A stretch of 64,000 bases of DNA from Thermohalobaculum sp039026375 (GCA_039026375.1 JBCCML010000008.1:1-64000); one strand, 5' to 3'. Shown: positions 49,562 to 57,938, numbered from the stretch's first letter. Notes: generated by a model from the sequence alone, not told the origin. A program made the numbers and translations.

Positions 49562-49951
49562 CTAGTCTGCGCCCTCGCTCGGCTGCATCATTCCGCAGAC
49601 CGCACCCGTTGCGTCACGTACAATCAGGATACGGCCAACTCCGGGCACGTCGAAGGCAGGTCGAAGGACCTGTCCGCCCGCTGCTGCGATGGCTGACGCC
49701 GCAGCATCCGCGTCCGCAACGGCGAAGTACGACAACCAGTGATCGGGCATGCCCTCAAACTCGGGCCCCTGCATTTCGAAGATGCCGGCAACCATGTCGT
49801 CGCCCCGCTGGCCGATACGATAGGTCCCCTGTCCGTCAGGCATCTCCATTTCGGCGATGTCCCAACCCAGCACCGACGCGTAAAACGCTGCGGCTTTTGC
49901 GGGCTCTCGCGTGTTAAGTTCTGTCCAGTGTACGTGACCATGTTTTGGCAT
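49562..49951 (-). CDS. VOC family protein (glyoxalase-like)
   Basis: 129-residue single vicinal-oxygen-chelate domain pair. It starts MPKHGHVHWTELNTREPAKA, with the beta-alpha-beta modules GDDMVAGIFEMQGPEFEGMP and GRILIVRDATGAVCGMMQPS. The His at residue 8 and acidic residues near the ends of the modules are the likely metal ligands. It sits between fabD and fabG, an unusual position. The substrate is unknown. It is soluble and carries no signal peptide. Confidence 0.85.
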   Translation of the reverse strand: MPKHGHVHWTELNTREPAKAAAFYASVLGWDIAEMEMPDGQGTYRIGQRGDDMVAGIFEMQGPEFEGMPDHWLSYFAVADADAAASAIAAAGGQVLRPAFDVPGVGRILIVRDATGAVCGMMQPSEGAD

Positions 49952-49969
49952 CTTAGCCTCCTGTAGCCT

Positions 49970-50905
49970 TCAGCTGAGCGTTTCGGCCAGTTTCCTGACG
50001 TCGTCGGGCGTACCCACCGCCGTAGCCGTAAGACTGCGGTCGATCCGGCGCGCCATGCCGCTGAGCGCTTTGCCAGCCCCGATCTCCAGCAGATCGGTCA
50101 CGCCCTGAGCGGCCATGTACTGTACCGATTCGCGCCAGCGCACGGCACCTGTGACCTGCTCGACCAACAAGCTGCGGATTACATCAGCATCGCTGACCGC
50201 GCTTGCTCTGACATTGGCGACCAGGGGTACCGCTGGAGTGTTGATCGTGACTTCGGCCAGTGCTTCGGCCATACGACCCGCTGCAGGTGCCATGAGCGCC
50301 GAGTGAAAGGGAGCCGAGACGGGCAGAAGGATGGCGCGCTTCGCACCCTTGGCCTTGGCGATCTCAACAGCCCGCTCAACGGCTGCCTTATCGCCAGAGA
50401 CGACGACTTGGCCGGGATCATTGTCATTTGCCGCCTGGCAAACCTGGCCCTGTGCTGCTTCCTCTGCCACCGCAGCGGCTGTGTCGAAGTCTAACCCCAG
50501 CAAGGCGGCCATGGCGCCAGTTCCGACAGGCGTTGCCGCCTGCATGGCACTGCCCCGCAGGCGCAGCAGCCGGGCTGTGTCTGCAATGGATAGCGCACCC
50601 GCCGCAGCCAAAGCCGAGTACTCGCCCAGCGAATGACCCGCCACAAATGCAGCGTGGCTGATCTGCACCCCCTCCGCCTCCATCGCGCGCATCGCGGCCA
50701 GCGACGTTGCCATCAGTGCGGGTTGCGCATTCGCGGTCAGAGTCAATTCGTTCTGATCCCCTTCCCAGATCAACGTGGACAGGGTCTCGCCAAGGGCTGC
50801 GTCGACCTCATCAAACACAGCTTGAGCCGACGGATAGGCTTGGGCCAGATCGCGGCCCATGCCGATTGTCTGAGAGCCCTGGCCGGGAAACGTGAACGCG
50901 CGCAT
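49970..50905 (-). CDS. fabD: Malonyl-CoA:ACP transacylase (FabD)
   Basis: 311-residue acyltransferase that loads malonyl groups onto ACP. The N-terminus is MRAFTFPGQGSQTIGMGRDL, the nucleophile Ser lies in GHSLGEYSALAAAG, and the catalytic His in VSAPFHSALM. ATG at 50905 is preceded by GGAGGATC. It is the first gene of the minus-strand fatty acid cluster and divergent from dapB. A perfect TTGACA lies upstream at about 50957-50962, but no good -10 box at 17 bases was seen. Confidence 0.95.
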   Translation of the reverse strand: MRAFTFPGQGSQTIGMGRDLAQAYPSAQAVFDEVDAALGETLSTLIWEGDQNELTLTANAQPALMATSLAAMRAMEAEGVQISHAAFVAGHSLGEYSALAAAGALSIADTARLLRLRGSAMQAATPVGTGAMAALLGLDFDTAAAVAEEAAQGQVCQAANDNDPGQVVVSGDKAAVERAVEIAKAKGAKRAILLPVSAPFHSALMAPAAGRMAEALAEVTINTPAVPLVANVRASAVSDADVIRSLLVEQVTGAVRWRESVQYMAAQGVTDLLEIGAGKALSGMARRIDRSLTATAVGTPDDVRKLAETLS

Positions 50906-51058
50906 CTGATCCTCCACTGTTTTGCCCGCTTTCGCAGGGCGCGCGTCAGCCTGTCAACTGCGCTGCTCGGTAGGAATGTGGCCCCTTGGTCTTCTGCTCT
51001 ATCGGGTTGCTCGCTGACCTACACGCTATATGTTGGGGTCGACGACTCGGGGGATACA

Positions 51059-51871
51059 ATGACAGACCGCCTTCCCATCGCGATCACCGGTTGCTCTGGC
51101 GCTATGGGCCAAATGCTGATCCAGGCTGTGGACGAGGTACCAGAATGTGTGCTGGCTGGCGTCACCGAGCAGCCGGGCCACGACTGGATTGGCCATGATC
51201 TGGGCGAAGTGATGGGTGGCGCTTCTAGAGGGATCGTCGTGTTTGACGACCCGCTAGAAGTTTTCGTCGGTGCCAGGGCTGTACTGGACTTCACGGCGCC
51301 AGCGGTCACCATTGCGCATGCCGCGCTGGCGGCCCAGGCACGGCTGATCCATGTGATCGGTACCACGGGTTTTGAAGTTGCGGATCTTGAGAAGCTGTCG
51401 GCTGCGGCGAGACATGCAACCATTGTGCGCGCGGGCAACATGTCTTTGGGCGTGAACCTTTTGACTGTCTTGATCCGGCAAGTTTCGGCCGCCTTGGGTG
51501 AGGACTTTGACGTTGAAGTTATCGAGATGCACCACAAACGTAAGGTCGATGCACCGTCTGGCACCGCATTGATGTTTGGCGAAGCGGCGGCAGAGGGACG
51601 GGGCGTCGAGTTGGCCGATGTCGCAGACCGGGGACGCGACGGCCAGACCGGTGCGAGACCGGCAGGCGCTATCGGATTTGCCGCGCTGCGGGGCGGGGAT
51701 GTCGTAGGGGAACATGAAGTCATTTTTGCCGGCGCGGGAGAGCGCATCACCCTGAAGCACATCGCCACCGACCGGATGCTGTTTGCGCGGGGTGCCGTGA
51801 AGGCCGCACTTTGGGGGCAAGATCAGAAGCCGGGCGAATACTCGATGCTAGATGTTTTGGGGATCGGCTAA
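51059..51871 (+). CDS. dapB: 4-hydroxy-tetrahydrodipicolinate reductase (DapB)
   Basis: 270-residue NAD(P)H enzyme of lysine and diaminopimelate synthesis. The Rossmann loop is AITGCSGAMGQMLIQAV; the substrate site is HVIGTTGFEVAD, the NMSLGVNLL segment, and the catalytic block EMHHKRKVDAPSGTA. ATG at 51059 has GGGGGAT upstream and starts directly at the fold; the much longer open frame from 50633 runs antisense to fabD. The stop overlaps the start of DUF1489 as TAATG. Confidence 0.95.
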   Translation: MTDRLPIAITGCSGAMGQMLIQAVDEVPECVLAGVTEQPGHDWIGHDLGEVMGGASRGIVVFDDPLEVFVGARAVLDFTAPAVTIAHAALAAQARLIHVIGTTGFEVADLEKLSAAARHATIVRAGNMSLGVNLLTVLIRQVSAALGEDFDVEVIEMHHKRKVDAPSGTALMFGEAAAEGRGVELADVADRGRDGQTGARPAGAIGFAALRGGDVVGEHEVIFAGAGERITLKHIATDRMLFARGAVKAALWGQDQKPGEYSMLDVLGIG

Positions 51872-52314
51872 TGGCGTTGCATCTGATCAAGTTGTGCGTT
51901 GGCGCCGAAAAGATTGATGATCTTCAAACATGGCAGGCTGGCCGTAGCGCCGAACGCCGACGCCAGGGGCTTGACCCCCGTCCACGTCATGTGACGCGCA
52001 TGTGGCCCAAACGAGCCGATGAGGTGTTGGACGGTGGCTCGCTCTACTGGGTCTTTCGTGGCGTGGTGTTGGCGCGCCAGAGGATTGAGGATCTGCAAGA
52101 GGTTGTTGGCGAAGATGGGATAAGACGCTGCGCCATCGTATTGTCGCCAGAGATCGTTCAGGTGGCTGCGCGGCCGCGCAGGCCGTTCCAGGGATGGCGT
52201 TACTTGACCGAAGATGACGCCCCACAAGACATCTTTGCGGAACGTGAGGATGGATTGGCACTTCCGCCCAAACTTGCCTTGGCTCTGGACGATCTTGGCG
52301 TCGTTTCCCGTTAG
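51871..52314 (+). CDS. DUF1489 family protein
   Basis: 147-residue soluble protein conserved in alphaproteobacteria. It starts MALHLIKLCVGAEKIDDLQT and has GGSLYWVFRGVVLARQRIED and CAIVLSPEIVQVAARPRRPF followed by FQGWRYLTEDDAP, the family core. The function is not known. The ATG overlaps the dapB stop (TAATG), so it is coupled to it. The usual partner in this order varies between genomes. Confidence 0.88.
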   Translation: MALHLIKLCVGAEKIDDLQTWQAGRSAERRRQGLDPRPRHVTRMWPKRADEVLDGGSLYWVFRGVVLARQRIEDLQEVVGEDGIRRCAIVLSPEIVQVAARPRRPFQGWRYLTEDDAPQDIFAEREDGLALPPKLALALDDLGVVSR

Positions 52315-52341
52315 GCAGGGCCCCCTCGCTAAACGGGGTTC

Positions 52342-52359
52342 ACGCGCCTTACGGCGCGT
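52342..52359 (+). terminator. Weak hairpin after DUF1489
   Basis: ACGCGCC and GGCGCGT pair over 7 bp with a TTAC loop, 28 bases after the DUF1489 stop. No T-run follows, so termination is uncertain. Confidence 0.3.
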
Positions 52360-52454
52360 TCACACGATACTTTGCCCGCGCCGTCGCTACGCTGGCACGG
52401 GCAGTGCGCCCGGCCGCAAAGACTGCAAGCCATATGCTGGATCCATTTCCGGGG

Positions 52455-52483
52455 TTTAAAATGCGCGCCCGGTCGGGGCGCGC
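52455..52483 (-). terminator. Intrinsic terminator of the MBL hydrolase gene
   Basis: GCGCGCCC (52463-52470) and GGGCGCGC (52476-52483) pair perfectly with a 5-base loop. On the minus strand the stem is followed by ATTTTAAA. It lies 28 bases after the stop of the 52512-53492 gene. Confidence 0.65.
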
Positions 52484-52511
52484 TGAATGTCTGTTGATCT
52501 CTACCGGTCGT

Positions 52512-53492
52512 TTAGACTGAGAACTGATAGGTTGCGGGCACGAAGCGAAAGCCTTCTCCCAGAGTCTCTACGAAGCCAACCGCTGGGTAGGGCATGTGAT
52601 AGCCAACAAATGGCATTTTTTCCGAAGCAAGCATGCCAAGAACTTCTTTGCGAGCCGCCACTGCACCTTCTTTGTCCATGTCGAACCGCACATGCCATTC
52701 GGGGCGCTGCATCGAGACGACATAGTGGTTGCAGGCATCGCCAAGAATCAGCAGGTTTTTGCCGTCGCTCTCGATCACGTAGCATGTGTGACCTGGCGTG
52801 TGCCCGTTGGTTGCCATTGCGGTGACGCCGGAAACCACGCTCCCCCCGTCGCCGATCATGGTGGTGTTCGCTGCCAATGGCACGACATTGGATTGCACCA
52901 GCTTGCCGACACGGGCAGTCGCCTCGGCCTCGGCCTTCTCCACCGGGGACCAGAAATCATACTCGTTTGTCGGCATTACGTAGCGGGCATTCGGGAAAGC
53001 GGGCGAGCCGTCCTCCATCAATCCGCCGATATGGTCGGGATGGAAATGGGTCATCGCGACAACGTCCACGGCTTCGGGCGCGATACCGGCCGCGGCCAAG
53101 CGCTCGCGCATCAGACCGGCACCCTTACCGCGGCGGCCAGCGCCGTTGCCTGCATCGAATAGGACGACTTCGCTGCCCGTGTTCACCACGGTCTGGGTAA
53201 ACCCAATTTCCATACGCGTCGGCGGCAGGAAGTTTTCGACAGCCAGTGCCTGCAACTCCTCCGCGGTCACATTCTGTCCAAAGATCGGGTGCGGACCATC
53301 GATCTGGATAGCGCCGTCAAGGATGGTCGTTACTTCGAATGCACCAAGCTTGAACCGATAGATGTGCGCGGACGATGGTCCCTGCAAAGGCACGCCAGCC
53401 TGGGCAACTCCATTAAGTGCACCAACGGCCAAACCAGCGCCAGCGGCGAGAAACGCGTCGCGCCGGTTCATGTGGAACGTTCTATTGGTCAT
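52512..53492 (-). CDS. MBL-fold metallohydrolase with twin-arginine-like signal
   Basis: 326-residue metallo-beta-lactamase-fold hydrolase. A twin-arginine motif is in MNRRDAFLAAGAGLAVGALN, with cleavage likely after AQA, so it is probably folded before export to the periplasm. The metal sites are THFHPDHIGG (residues about 148-157), GHTPGHTCYV, and the Asp of ILGDACNHYV. Substrates could be quorum-signal lactones or other esters; this cannot be decided. GGGAGG precedes the ATG at 53492. It is monocistronic, with its own terminator. Confidence 0.88.
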   Translation of the reverse strand: MTNRTFHMNRRDAFLAAGAGLAVGALNGVAQAGVPLQGPSSAHIYRFKLGAFEVTTILDGAIQIDGPHPIFGQNVTAEELQALAVENFLPPTRMEIGFTQTVVNTGSEVVLFDAGNGAGRRGKGAGLMRERLAAAGIAPEAVDVVAMTHFHPDHIGGLMEDGSPAFPNARYVMPTNEYDFWSPVEKAEAEATARVGKLVQSNVVPLAANTTMIGDGGSVVSGVTAMATNGHTPGHTCYVIESDGKNLLILGDACNHYVVSMQRPEWHVRFDMDKEGAVAARKEVLGMLASEKMPFVGYHMPYPAVGFVETLGEGFRFVPATYQFSV

Positions 53493-53576
53493 GCTGACCT
53501 CCCTGCCATGCTAACTGTGGCGGAAGTGGCGCAGAACTGACCGATTGCCAGCTTATTCAGGCTGCTTCAGCGAAAC

Positions 53577-53593
53577 TTGACAGTGTTTTGACA
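53577..53593. repeat. TTGACA direct repeat upstream of the MBL gene
   Basis: TTGACA occurs twice, at 53577-53582 and 53588-53593, in phase by one helical turn (11 bases). On the transcribed minus strand this reads TGTCAA-N5-TGTCAA. It may be a regulator site in the promoter of the hydrolase. Confidence 0.35.
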
Positions 53594-53645
53594 TGTGTCC
53601 GCATCGGATCTTTGAACGGCGTTAGCGATTTGGGTTAGTCGCCAG

Positions 53646-55529
53646 TCATTCCGAAGCGTCGCCGTCACACCGGCTGACGCCGTGTTGCGTTTTATCCCAG
53701 TAAAACGGTGCAGTAGCGACTTCGATGATTGCCTTCCAGGCGGCGATTGCACCGAGCGTCCAATAGATCGGTAGGATTGGCAGCCACGCCAAAAGGTCGA
53801 GTGCCCGGCGGCGCCAAAGCGCCAATGCGGCACATCCGAGCATCACGACCTGACCCACGGCGAAGCCGTATGCCAAGACGGATTGGGCCCAGTCGGGCAG
53901 CCTGTCACCGAAAACTGGTGCGCCGCTGGTTAGCCAGAAGAGCACTGCTGCCCAGAACACGGGCATCGCCAGATAGGTGACAGCACCGCCAAGAAAGAGC
54001 ACATTCAGGCCTAAGAACCCGATCGGGCCGAGATCTTGCCAAAGCTTGAGCGGCCGCCGCATATGGGACAACCAGGTCATTAGATAGCCCTTGAGCCACC
54101 GCGAACGTTGGCGGATCCAGGGCAGCATGCGGGTGTTCGCCTCTTCGGTGGTGGTGGAGGTCAAGACCTCGGTCTTCAAACCGCGCCTGGCGAGCCGCAT
54201 GCCAAGATCTGCGTCCTCGGTAACGTTGTGAGCATCCCAGCCACCCACTGCTCTTAATGACGATCGCCGGAAATAAACGGATGTGCCGCCCAGAGGGATC
54301 GGGAGGCGCAAACGCTGAAACCCGCGCAGGAGAACGTCGAACCAAATCGAATACTCGATCTGGAAACAGCGCGTGATCCAGGTTTCGCGCGCATTGAACC
54401 AGGATAACTGGCATTGCACGCAGGCGACCTCGTGCGGAGCAGCGACCAAATGATCAGCGACAGCCCGGAACTGACCGGGATCGGGGCAGTCCTCGGCATC
54501 AAGGATCCCGATGATGTCACCGTCACAAAAGTCCAAAGCTAGATTCATCGCTCGGGGCTTTGTGCGAGGTTCGCCGTCTGGCAAGATCAAGACACTGACC
54601 CACGGCGGTAACAGGCTTTCCGAGACGGCAGCCCGAGTTGCCACATCCCCGTCTTCAAGCAGCAGTTTCACGTCCAGCCGCTCTCTGGGATAGTCGGTTG
54701 CTGAGAGGGCACGCACGATCTTGGGGATCATTGTCGGTTCGTCATAAAGTGGGATCAGCACCGATAAGCGCGGCGTTGGTCTGTGCTTTGCCAGGATAAC
54801 CGCATCGCCGCGGTCGGTTTGCTTTGGTTCCTGCCGAAAGCTAGCGATGCCAGCAGCAAGCCGGGTCACGGTCGTCAGGGCATTCAGCAGGAAGAGGATC
54901 ACCCCACCCGCCGCCAAGGCTAACGTTGGGATCATCGCTGCAGCGACCGCCAAGCCAGCCAAGCAGGCAACAAATGCCTGCCGCTGGTTGTCCAAGGTCC
55001 GTACGCTCCATTCTGGGGGTGTAAGGGTAGCGGCACGATCGGCTGTCTCGCGTGGCATCAAATCAAGCAGAGCTTGATCGATCGCCCGCTGACTTGCGAC
55101 CACCACGAACGCAATCGCATGGGGCAGTGAAAGTTCATCCAGCGCTGCTTGGGCACGGTCCGGTTCAGCGGTAGCAAAGCACACCAAACTACCGACTTTG
55201 CGCCAGGGGACGAGCCTGTGTTTGAGGTAGACAGGAAGGAAAGCCGGGTCACATGCTGCCGGATCCGGAGGATCGTTTGCGAGATCAGCATAGCCGAGGC
55301 GGCGTTGGCTGGCGACAGCGCGACTGATGAGCTCGGGGTCAACAACGCCGTTGGCGACAAGTATTTCGCCGAGCCGCTCTCCCGTCAGATCTTGGCGGGC
55401 AAGTGCGGCGTCCAACTCCTCCTGTGTCAGCGCCTCCTCGGCCAGAAGGATCTGACCGAGAGGCTGGTCCGGCCGGTGTGCCGTATCAGCGTCATTGACG
55501 AGGCCCTGAAGAAGAGAGAGTGGGGTCAA
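53646..55529 (-). CDS. Family 2 glycosyltransferase fused to an MshEN/GspE-N domain
   Basis: 627-residue membrane glycosyltransferase. Residues about 20-150 match the GspE/PilB N-terminal fold (LGQILLAEEALTQEELDAAL, LGEILVANGVVDPELISRAV), a c-di-GMP-binding region in MshE-like proteins. Two membrane helices follow near 200-240. The GT2 core has LSVLIPLYDEPTMI, LDAEDCPDP, EDADLGMRL and the QxxRW motif RQRSRWLKGYL, then four C-terminal helices. It resembles BcsA-like processive polysaccharide synthases. The TTG start at 55529 lacks a good ribosome site; a better ATG in frame at 55577 is cut off by two stops (see the 55539-55577 entry). Confidence 0.82.
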   Translation of the reverse strand: MTPLSLLQGLVNDADTAHRPDQPLGQILLAEEALTQEELDAALARQDLTGERLGEILVANGVVDPELISRAVASQRRLGYADLANDPPDPAACDPAFLPVYLKHRLVPWRKVGSLVCFATAEPDRAQAALDELSLPHAIAFVVVASQRAIDQALLDLMPRETADRAATLTPPEWSVRTLDNQRQAFVACLAGLAVAAAMIPTLALAAGGVILFLLNALTTVTRLAAGIASFRQEPKQTDRGDAVILAKHRPTPRLSVLIPLYDEPTMIPKIVRALSATDYPRERLDVKLLLEDGDVATRAAVSESLLPPWVSVLILPDGEPRTKPRAMNLALDFCDGDIIGILDAEDCPDPGQFRAVADHLVAAPHEVACVQCQLSWFNARETWITRCFQIEYSIWFDVLLRGFQRLRLPIPLGGTSVYFRRSSLRAVGGWDAHNVTEDADLGMRLARRGLKTEVLTSTTTEEANTRMLPWIRQRSRWLKGYLMTWLSHMRRPLKLWQDLGPIGFLGLNVLFLGGAVTYLAMPVFWAAVLFWLTSGAPVFGDRLPDWAQSVLAYGFAVGQVVMLGCAALALWRRRALDLLAWLPILPIYWTLGAIAAWKAIIEVATAPFYWDKTQHGVSRCDGDASE

Positions 55530-55538
55530 GACCTAGAC

Positions 55539-55577
55539 CTACCGGAAGGTGTCCTGTGACGGTCCGGTGTAGGTCAT
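55539..55577 (-). CDS. 12-residue upstream open frame before the GT2 gene
   Basis: ATG at 55577 follows a strong AAAGGAG site and encodes MTYTGPSQDTFR, then TAG. It is in the same frame as the GT2 gene, which resumes at TTG 55529 after two in-frame TAG codons. It is therefore either a leader peptide that controls the glycosyltransferase, or the original start lost by nonsense mutation or sequence error. Confidence 0.4.
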   Translation of the reverse strand: MTYTGPSQDTFR

Positions 55578-55680
55578 AAGCCAATCTCCTTTAGGTGATT
55601 TCGATTGGCATTTGACTAGACTTGGTAAGGTTAATGGTAACTAAACCAGAGGGTTAACGGAATCTGAAGACCCGTTGAAC

Positions 55681-56148
55681 TCAGGCGGAGAAGCGGGCGA
55701 TCTTGGCCCCAGTTGCACGCCTGAGATCTTCGGGCGTGACGGCAAACACTGCATCGGGTGCGCCGGCGGCTGCCCAGACCTTGGCATGCTGAAAAAGCGC
55801 CTCGTCCATCCAGACTTGCGGACTTTCAAGGTGGCCGATCGGTGAGACGCCGCCGATCGCAAACCCCGTGCGTTCGCGAACCTCGGCCGCGTCGGCGCGT
55901 GATAAGGCACCGCCGGCGATATCAGCAGCCAGGGACAAATCCGCCTGGTGATCGCCGGGGGTCAGCAACAACACCAGCGCGCCGTCCTGGCGCTTGAAGA
56001 TCAGCGACTTGACGATTTGTCCAACGTCACAGCTGCAAGCAGCAGCCGCATCCCCGGCCGTACGGGTCGAGGCACCCATGCGTAAGATCTCGATCTCTAG
56101 GCCCAGTTCGATTGCGGCGCGCGTTACGCGTTTTACAGATTTGCTCAT
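55681..56148 (-). CDS. YbaK/EbsC-type aminoacyl-tRNA deacylase
   Basis: 155-residue single-domain deacylase of the YbaK/ProXp family. Hallmarks are GQIVKSLIFKRQDGALVLLL with the conserved Lys, DVAGGALSRA-like ADIAGGALSRADAAEVRERT, and FAIGGVSPIGHLESPQVWMD, where GVSPIG is the substrate loop. It would clear mischarged tRNA. ATG at 56148 begins the conserved N-terminus; the open frame up to 56229 is not supported. It is downstream of the acidic secreted gene on the same strand. Confidence 0.88.
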   Translation of the reverse strand: MSKSVKRVTRAAIELGLEIEILRMGASTRTAGDAAAACSCDVGQIVKSLIFKRQDGALVLLLTPGDHQADLSLAADIAGGALSRADAAEVRERTGFAIGGVSPIGHLESPQVWMDEALFQHAKVWAAAGAPDAVFAVTPEDLRRATGAKIARFSA

Positions 56149-56180
56149 GTTCTTTTGTGGGGTCTGCGGTCGGCAGCGGG

Positions 56181-56549
56181 CTACTCTGCGGCCAAGACCT
56201 TGTCGATCAGCATCGTCATTGCTTCGCACATCTGTTCGGGGCTGGGCATGCCGCCAAGTTCCGCCTCCACTTCTGCGTGGTAGGTCTCGATCTTTTCACG
56301 CTCGATGGTTTCTTCGTCGAGCAGAGACTGCAGTTGCGCCGAAAGCTCTCTCGCGTCTTCTTCGCTGCAGGTTGCCGCCTCGTCGTCCCCCTCTGAGTCC
56401 CCATCGGTGTCCGCGGCTTGCTCGCCTTCGTCGTTGGGCGTTTCAATTGGACTGGCGTCATCGCCGCCATCGGTTTGGCTGCTGTCCTGCGCACCGGCGA
56501 TCCCGTACATCAGCAGGATGACCGCCATCGCACGCGTTAGGATGATCAT
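56181..56549 (-). CDS. Small acidic secreted protein
   Basis: 122-residue protein with a signal peptide (MIILTRAMAVILLMYGIAGA, cleavage near AQ). A 35-residue stretch of Asp, Glu, Ser and Gly (SQTDGGDDASPIETPNDEGE and on) precedes a helical part, RELSAQLQSLLDEETIERE, with a heptad pattern. Two cysteines (TCSEED, MCEAM) flank the helix and could pair. The function is unknown. GGGAGGCGAGA before the ATG at 56549 sets the start; the frame up to 56771 overlaps carA and is not used. Confidence 0.72.
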   Translation of the reverse strand: MIILTRAMAVILLMYGIAGAQDSSQTDGGDDASPIETPNDEGEQAADTDGDSEGDDEAATCSEEDARELSAQLQSLLDEETIEREKIETYHAEVEAELGGMPSPEQMCEAMTMLIDKVLAAE

Positions 56550-56574
56550 TCTCGCCTCCCCACCTTCGCTGGCC

Positions 56575-56606
56575 CGAAAACCTTCCGCTAGTTTCCCAGG
56601 TTTTCG
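56575..56606. repeat. 9-bp inverted repeat after carA
   Basis: CGAAAACCT (56575-56583) and AGGTTTTCG (56598-56606) are perfect inverted copies around 14 bases, between the carA stop and the acidic gene. It could be a weak terminator or operator. Confidence 0.4.
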
Positions 56607-56638
56607 ACCGCCGCGCCAGTAATTCCCAAGCGTCGCTG

Positions 56639-57826
56639 CTAGCTGGTTTTTTCGGCGTCCATTGCCCCGACAAATCGCTGGAACAGATAGAAGCTGTCCT
56701 GTGGGCCCGGCGATGCCTCTGGGTGGTACTGCACGCTGAATACGGGCTTGTCGGTCATGCGTAATCCGCAATTTGTTCCGTCGAATAGGCTTAGATGGGT
56801 CTGGATCACGCCTTCGGGTAAGCTATCGGCATCAACGGTAAAGCCGTGATTCATCGACGTGATCTCGACTTTCCCTGTCTCCAGGTCTTTGACCGGATGG
56901 TTGGCACCATGGTGTCCGGTGCGCATCTTCTTCGTCTGACCGCCAAGTGCCAGGGCCAACATTTGATGGCCCAGGCAGATACCAAAAACCGGTTTACCCG
57001 CGTCAATGACGCCCTGGATCATCGGTACGGCATATTTCCCGGTCTCTGCCGGGTCGCCTGGGCCGTTTGACAGGAAAACCCCATCCGGCTTTTGCGCGAG
57101 AACCTCCTCTGCGGTGGCATCAGCGCGCATAACGGTGACATCGCACCCAGCGCTGGCCAGGCAGCGCAGGATCGTCCGTTTGGCACCAAAGTCGACCGCA
57201 ACGACTTTGTGGCGTGGCGTTTCCTGACGCCGAAAACCATCGGGCCATGCCCAGCGCATCTGGTCCCAGTGGTACGTCTGTGCGCAGGTTACACCCAGCG
57301 CCATGTCTGTCCCGTCGATAGGGGGAAAGTCGCGCGCCGCCTGGATCAACGCATCGGTATCGATTTGTCCATCGGCGGCATGCGCTATCGCGCAATGTGG
57401 CATCCCCTGATCCCGGATCAGGCGCGTAAGGCGCCGTGTGTCGACGCCAGCGATGCCAACCCGGCCGCGCTTTCCTAACCAGGCGGACAGATGTTCCGCC
57501 GCCCGCCAATTCTGCGGCTGGGTCACGTCCCATTTGACCACCATTCCGCGGGCAACGGGGTCTGCGGTTTCATCATCGTCAGCGTTGGTGCCGACATTGC
57601 CGATATGGGGAAAGGTGAATGTCACGATCTGCCCGGCATAGGACGGATCCGTCATGATTTCTTGGTAGCCCGTCATGGCGGTGTTGAAGCACAATTCGCC
57701 TGCTGCGATGCCAGTTGCCCCGAAGCCAATGCCCCAGATCAGCGTGCCATCGGCCAGCGCAATGCACCCGGTCGGCTGGGTGGCACTGTCGAAGATATCC
57801 GCTTGGCTGGATTGAGGCAGGGACAT
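56639..57826 (-). CDS. carA: Carbamoyl-phosphate synthase small subunit (CarA)
   Basis: 395-residue glutaminase subunit of carbamoyl-phosphate synthase, which supplies ammonia to CarB for arginine and pyrimidine synthesis. The N-terminal CPSase domain has FNTAMTGYQEIMTDPSYAGQ. The GATase domain shows the nucleophile Cys in FGICLGHQMLALALG and the His-Glu pair in SVQYHPEASPG. It is monocistronic here, with carB elsewhere, as is common in the group. It has its own promoter at 57872-57900 and is divergent from the yqeY-fkbM pair. Confidence 0.96.
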   Translation of the reverse strand: MSLPQSSQADIFDSATQPTGCIALADGTLIWGIGFGATGIAAGELCFNTAMTGYQEIMTDPSYAGQIVTFTFPHIGNVGTNADDDETADPVARGMVVKWDVTQPQNWRAAEHLSAWLGKRGRVGIAGVDTRRLTRLIRDQGMPHCAIAHAADGQIDTDALIQAARDFPPIDGTDMALGVTCAQTYHWDQMRWAWPDGFRRQETPRHKVVAVDFGAKRTILRCLASAGCDVTVMRADATAEEVLAQKPDGVFLSNGPGDPAETGKYAVPMIQGVIDAGKPVFGICLGHQMLALALGGQTKKMRTGHHGANHPVKDLETGKVEITSMNHGFTVDADSLPEGVIQTHLSLFDGTNCGLRMTDKPVFSVQYHPEASPGPQDSFYLFQRFVGAMDAEKTS

Positions 57827-57871
57827 GGTTGGAACGCTCCGCTGATCGGGGCGGGCCGGCCGCCCGGGCGG

Positions 57872-57900
57872 AAACTAGAAGGCTGGATCAACCCGGTCAA
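57872..57900 (-). promoter_or_regulatory. Promoter of carA
   Basis: On the minus strand TTGACC (57895-57900) and TAGTTT (57872-57877) have 17 bases between. The carA ATG is 46 bases downstream. Confidence 0.5.
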
Positions 57901-57922
57901 GACAGCGGTGAAATTATATTAT

Positions 57923-57938
57923 TCTGAATGATTTCAGA
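57923..57938. promoter_or_regulatory. 16-bp palindrome in the carA-yqeY intergenic region
   Basis: TCTGAA (57923-57928) and TTCAGA (57933-57938) flank TGAT. The palindrome lies in the AT-rich centre of the divergent region, about 20 bases upstream of the carA -35 box, and may be an operator. Confidence 0.4.
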
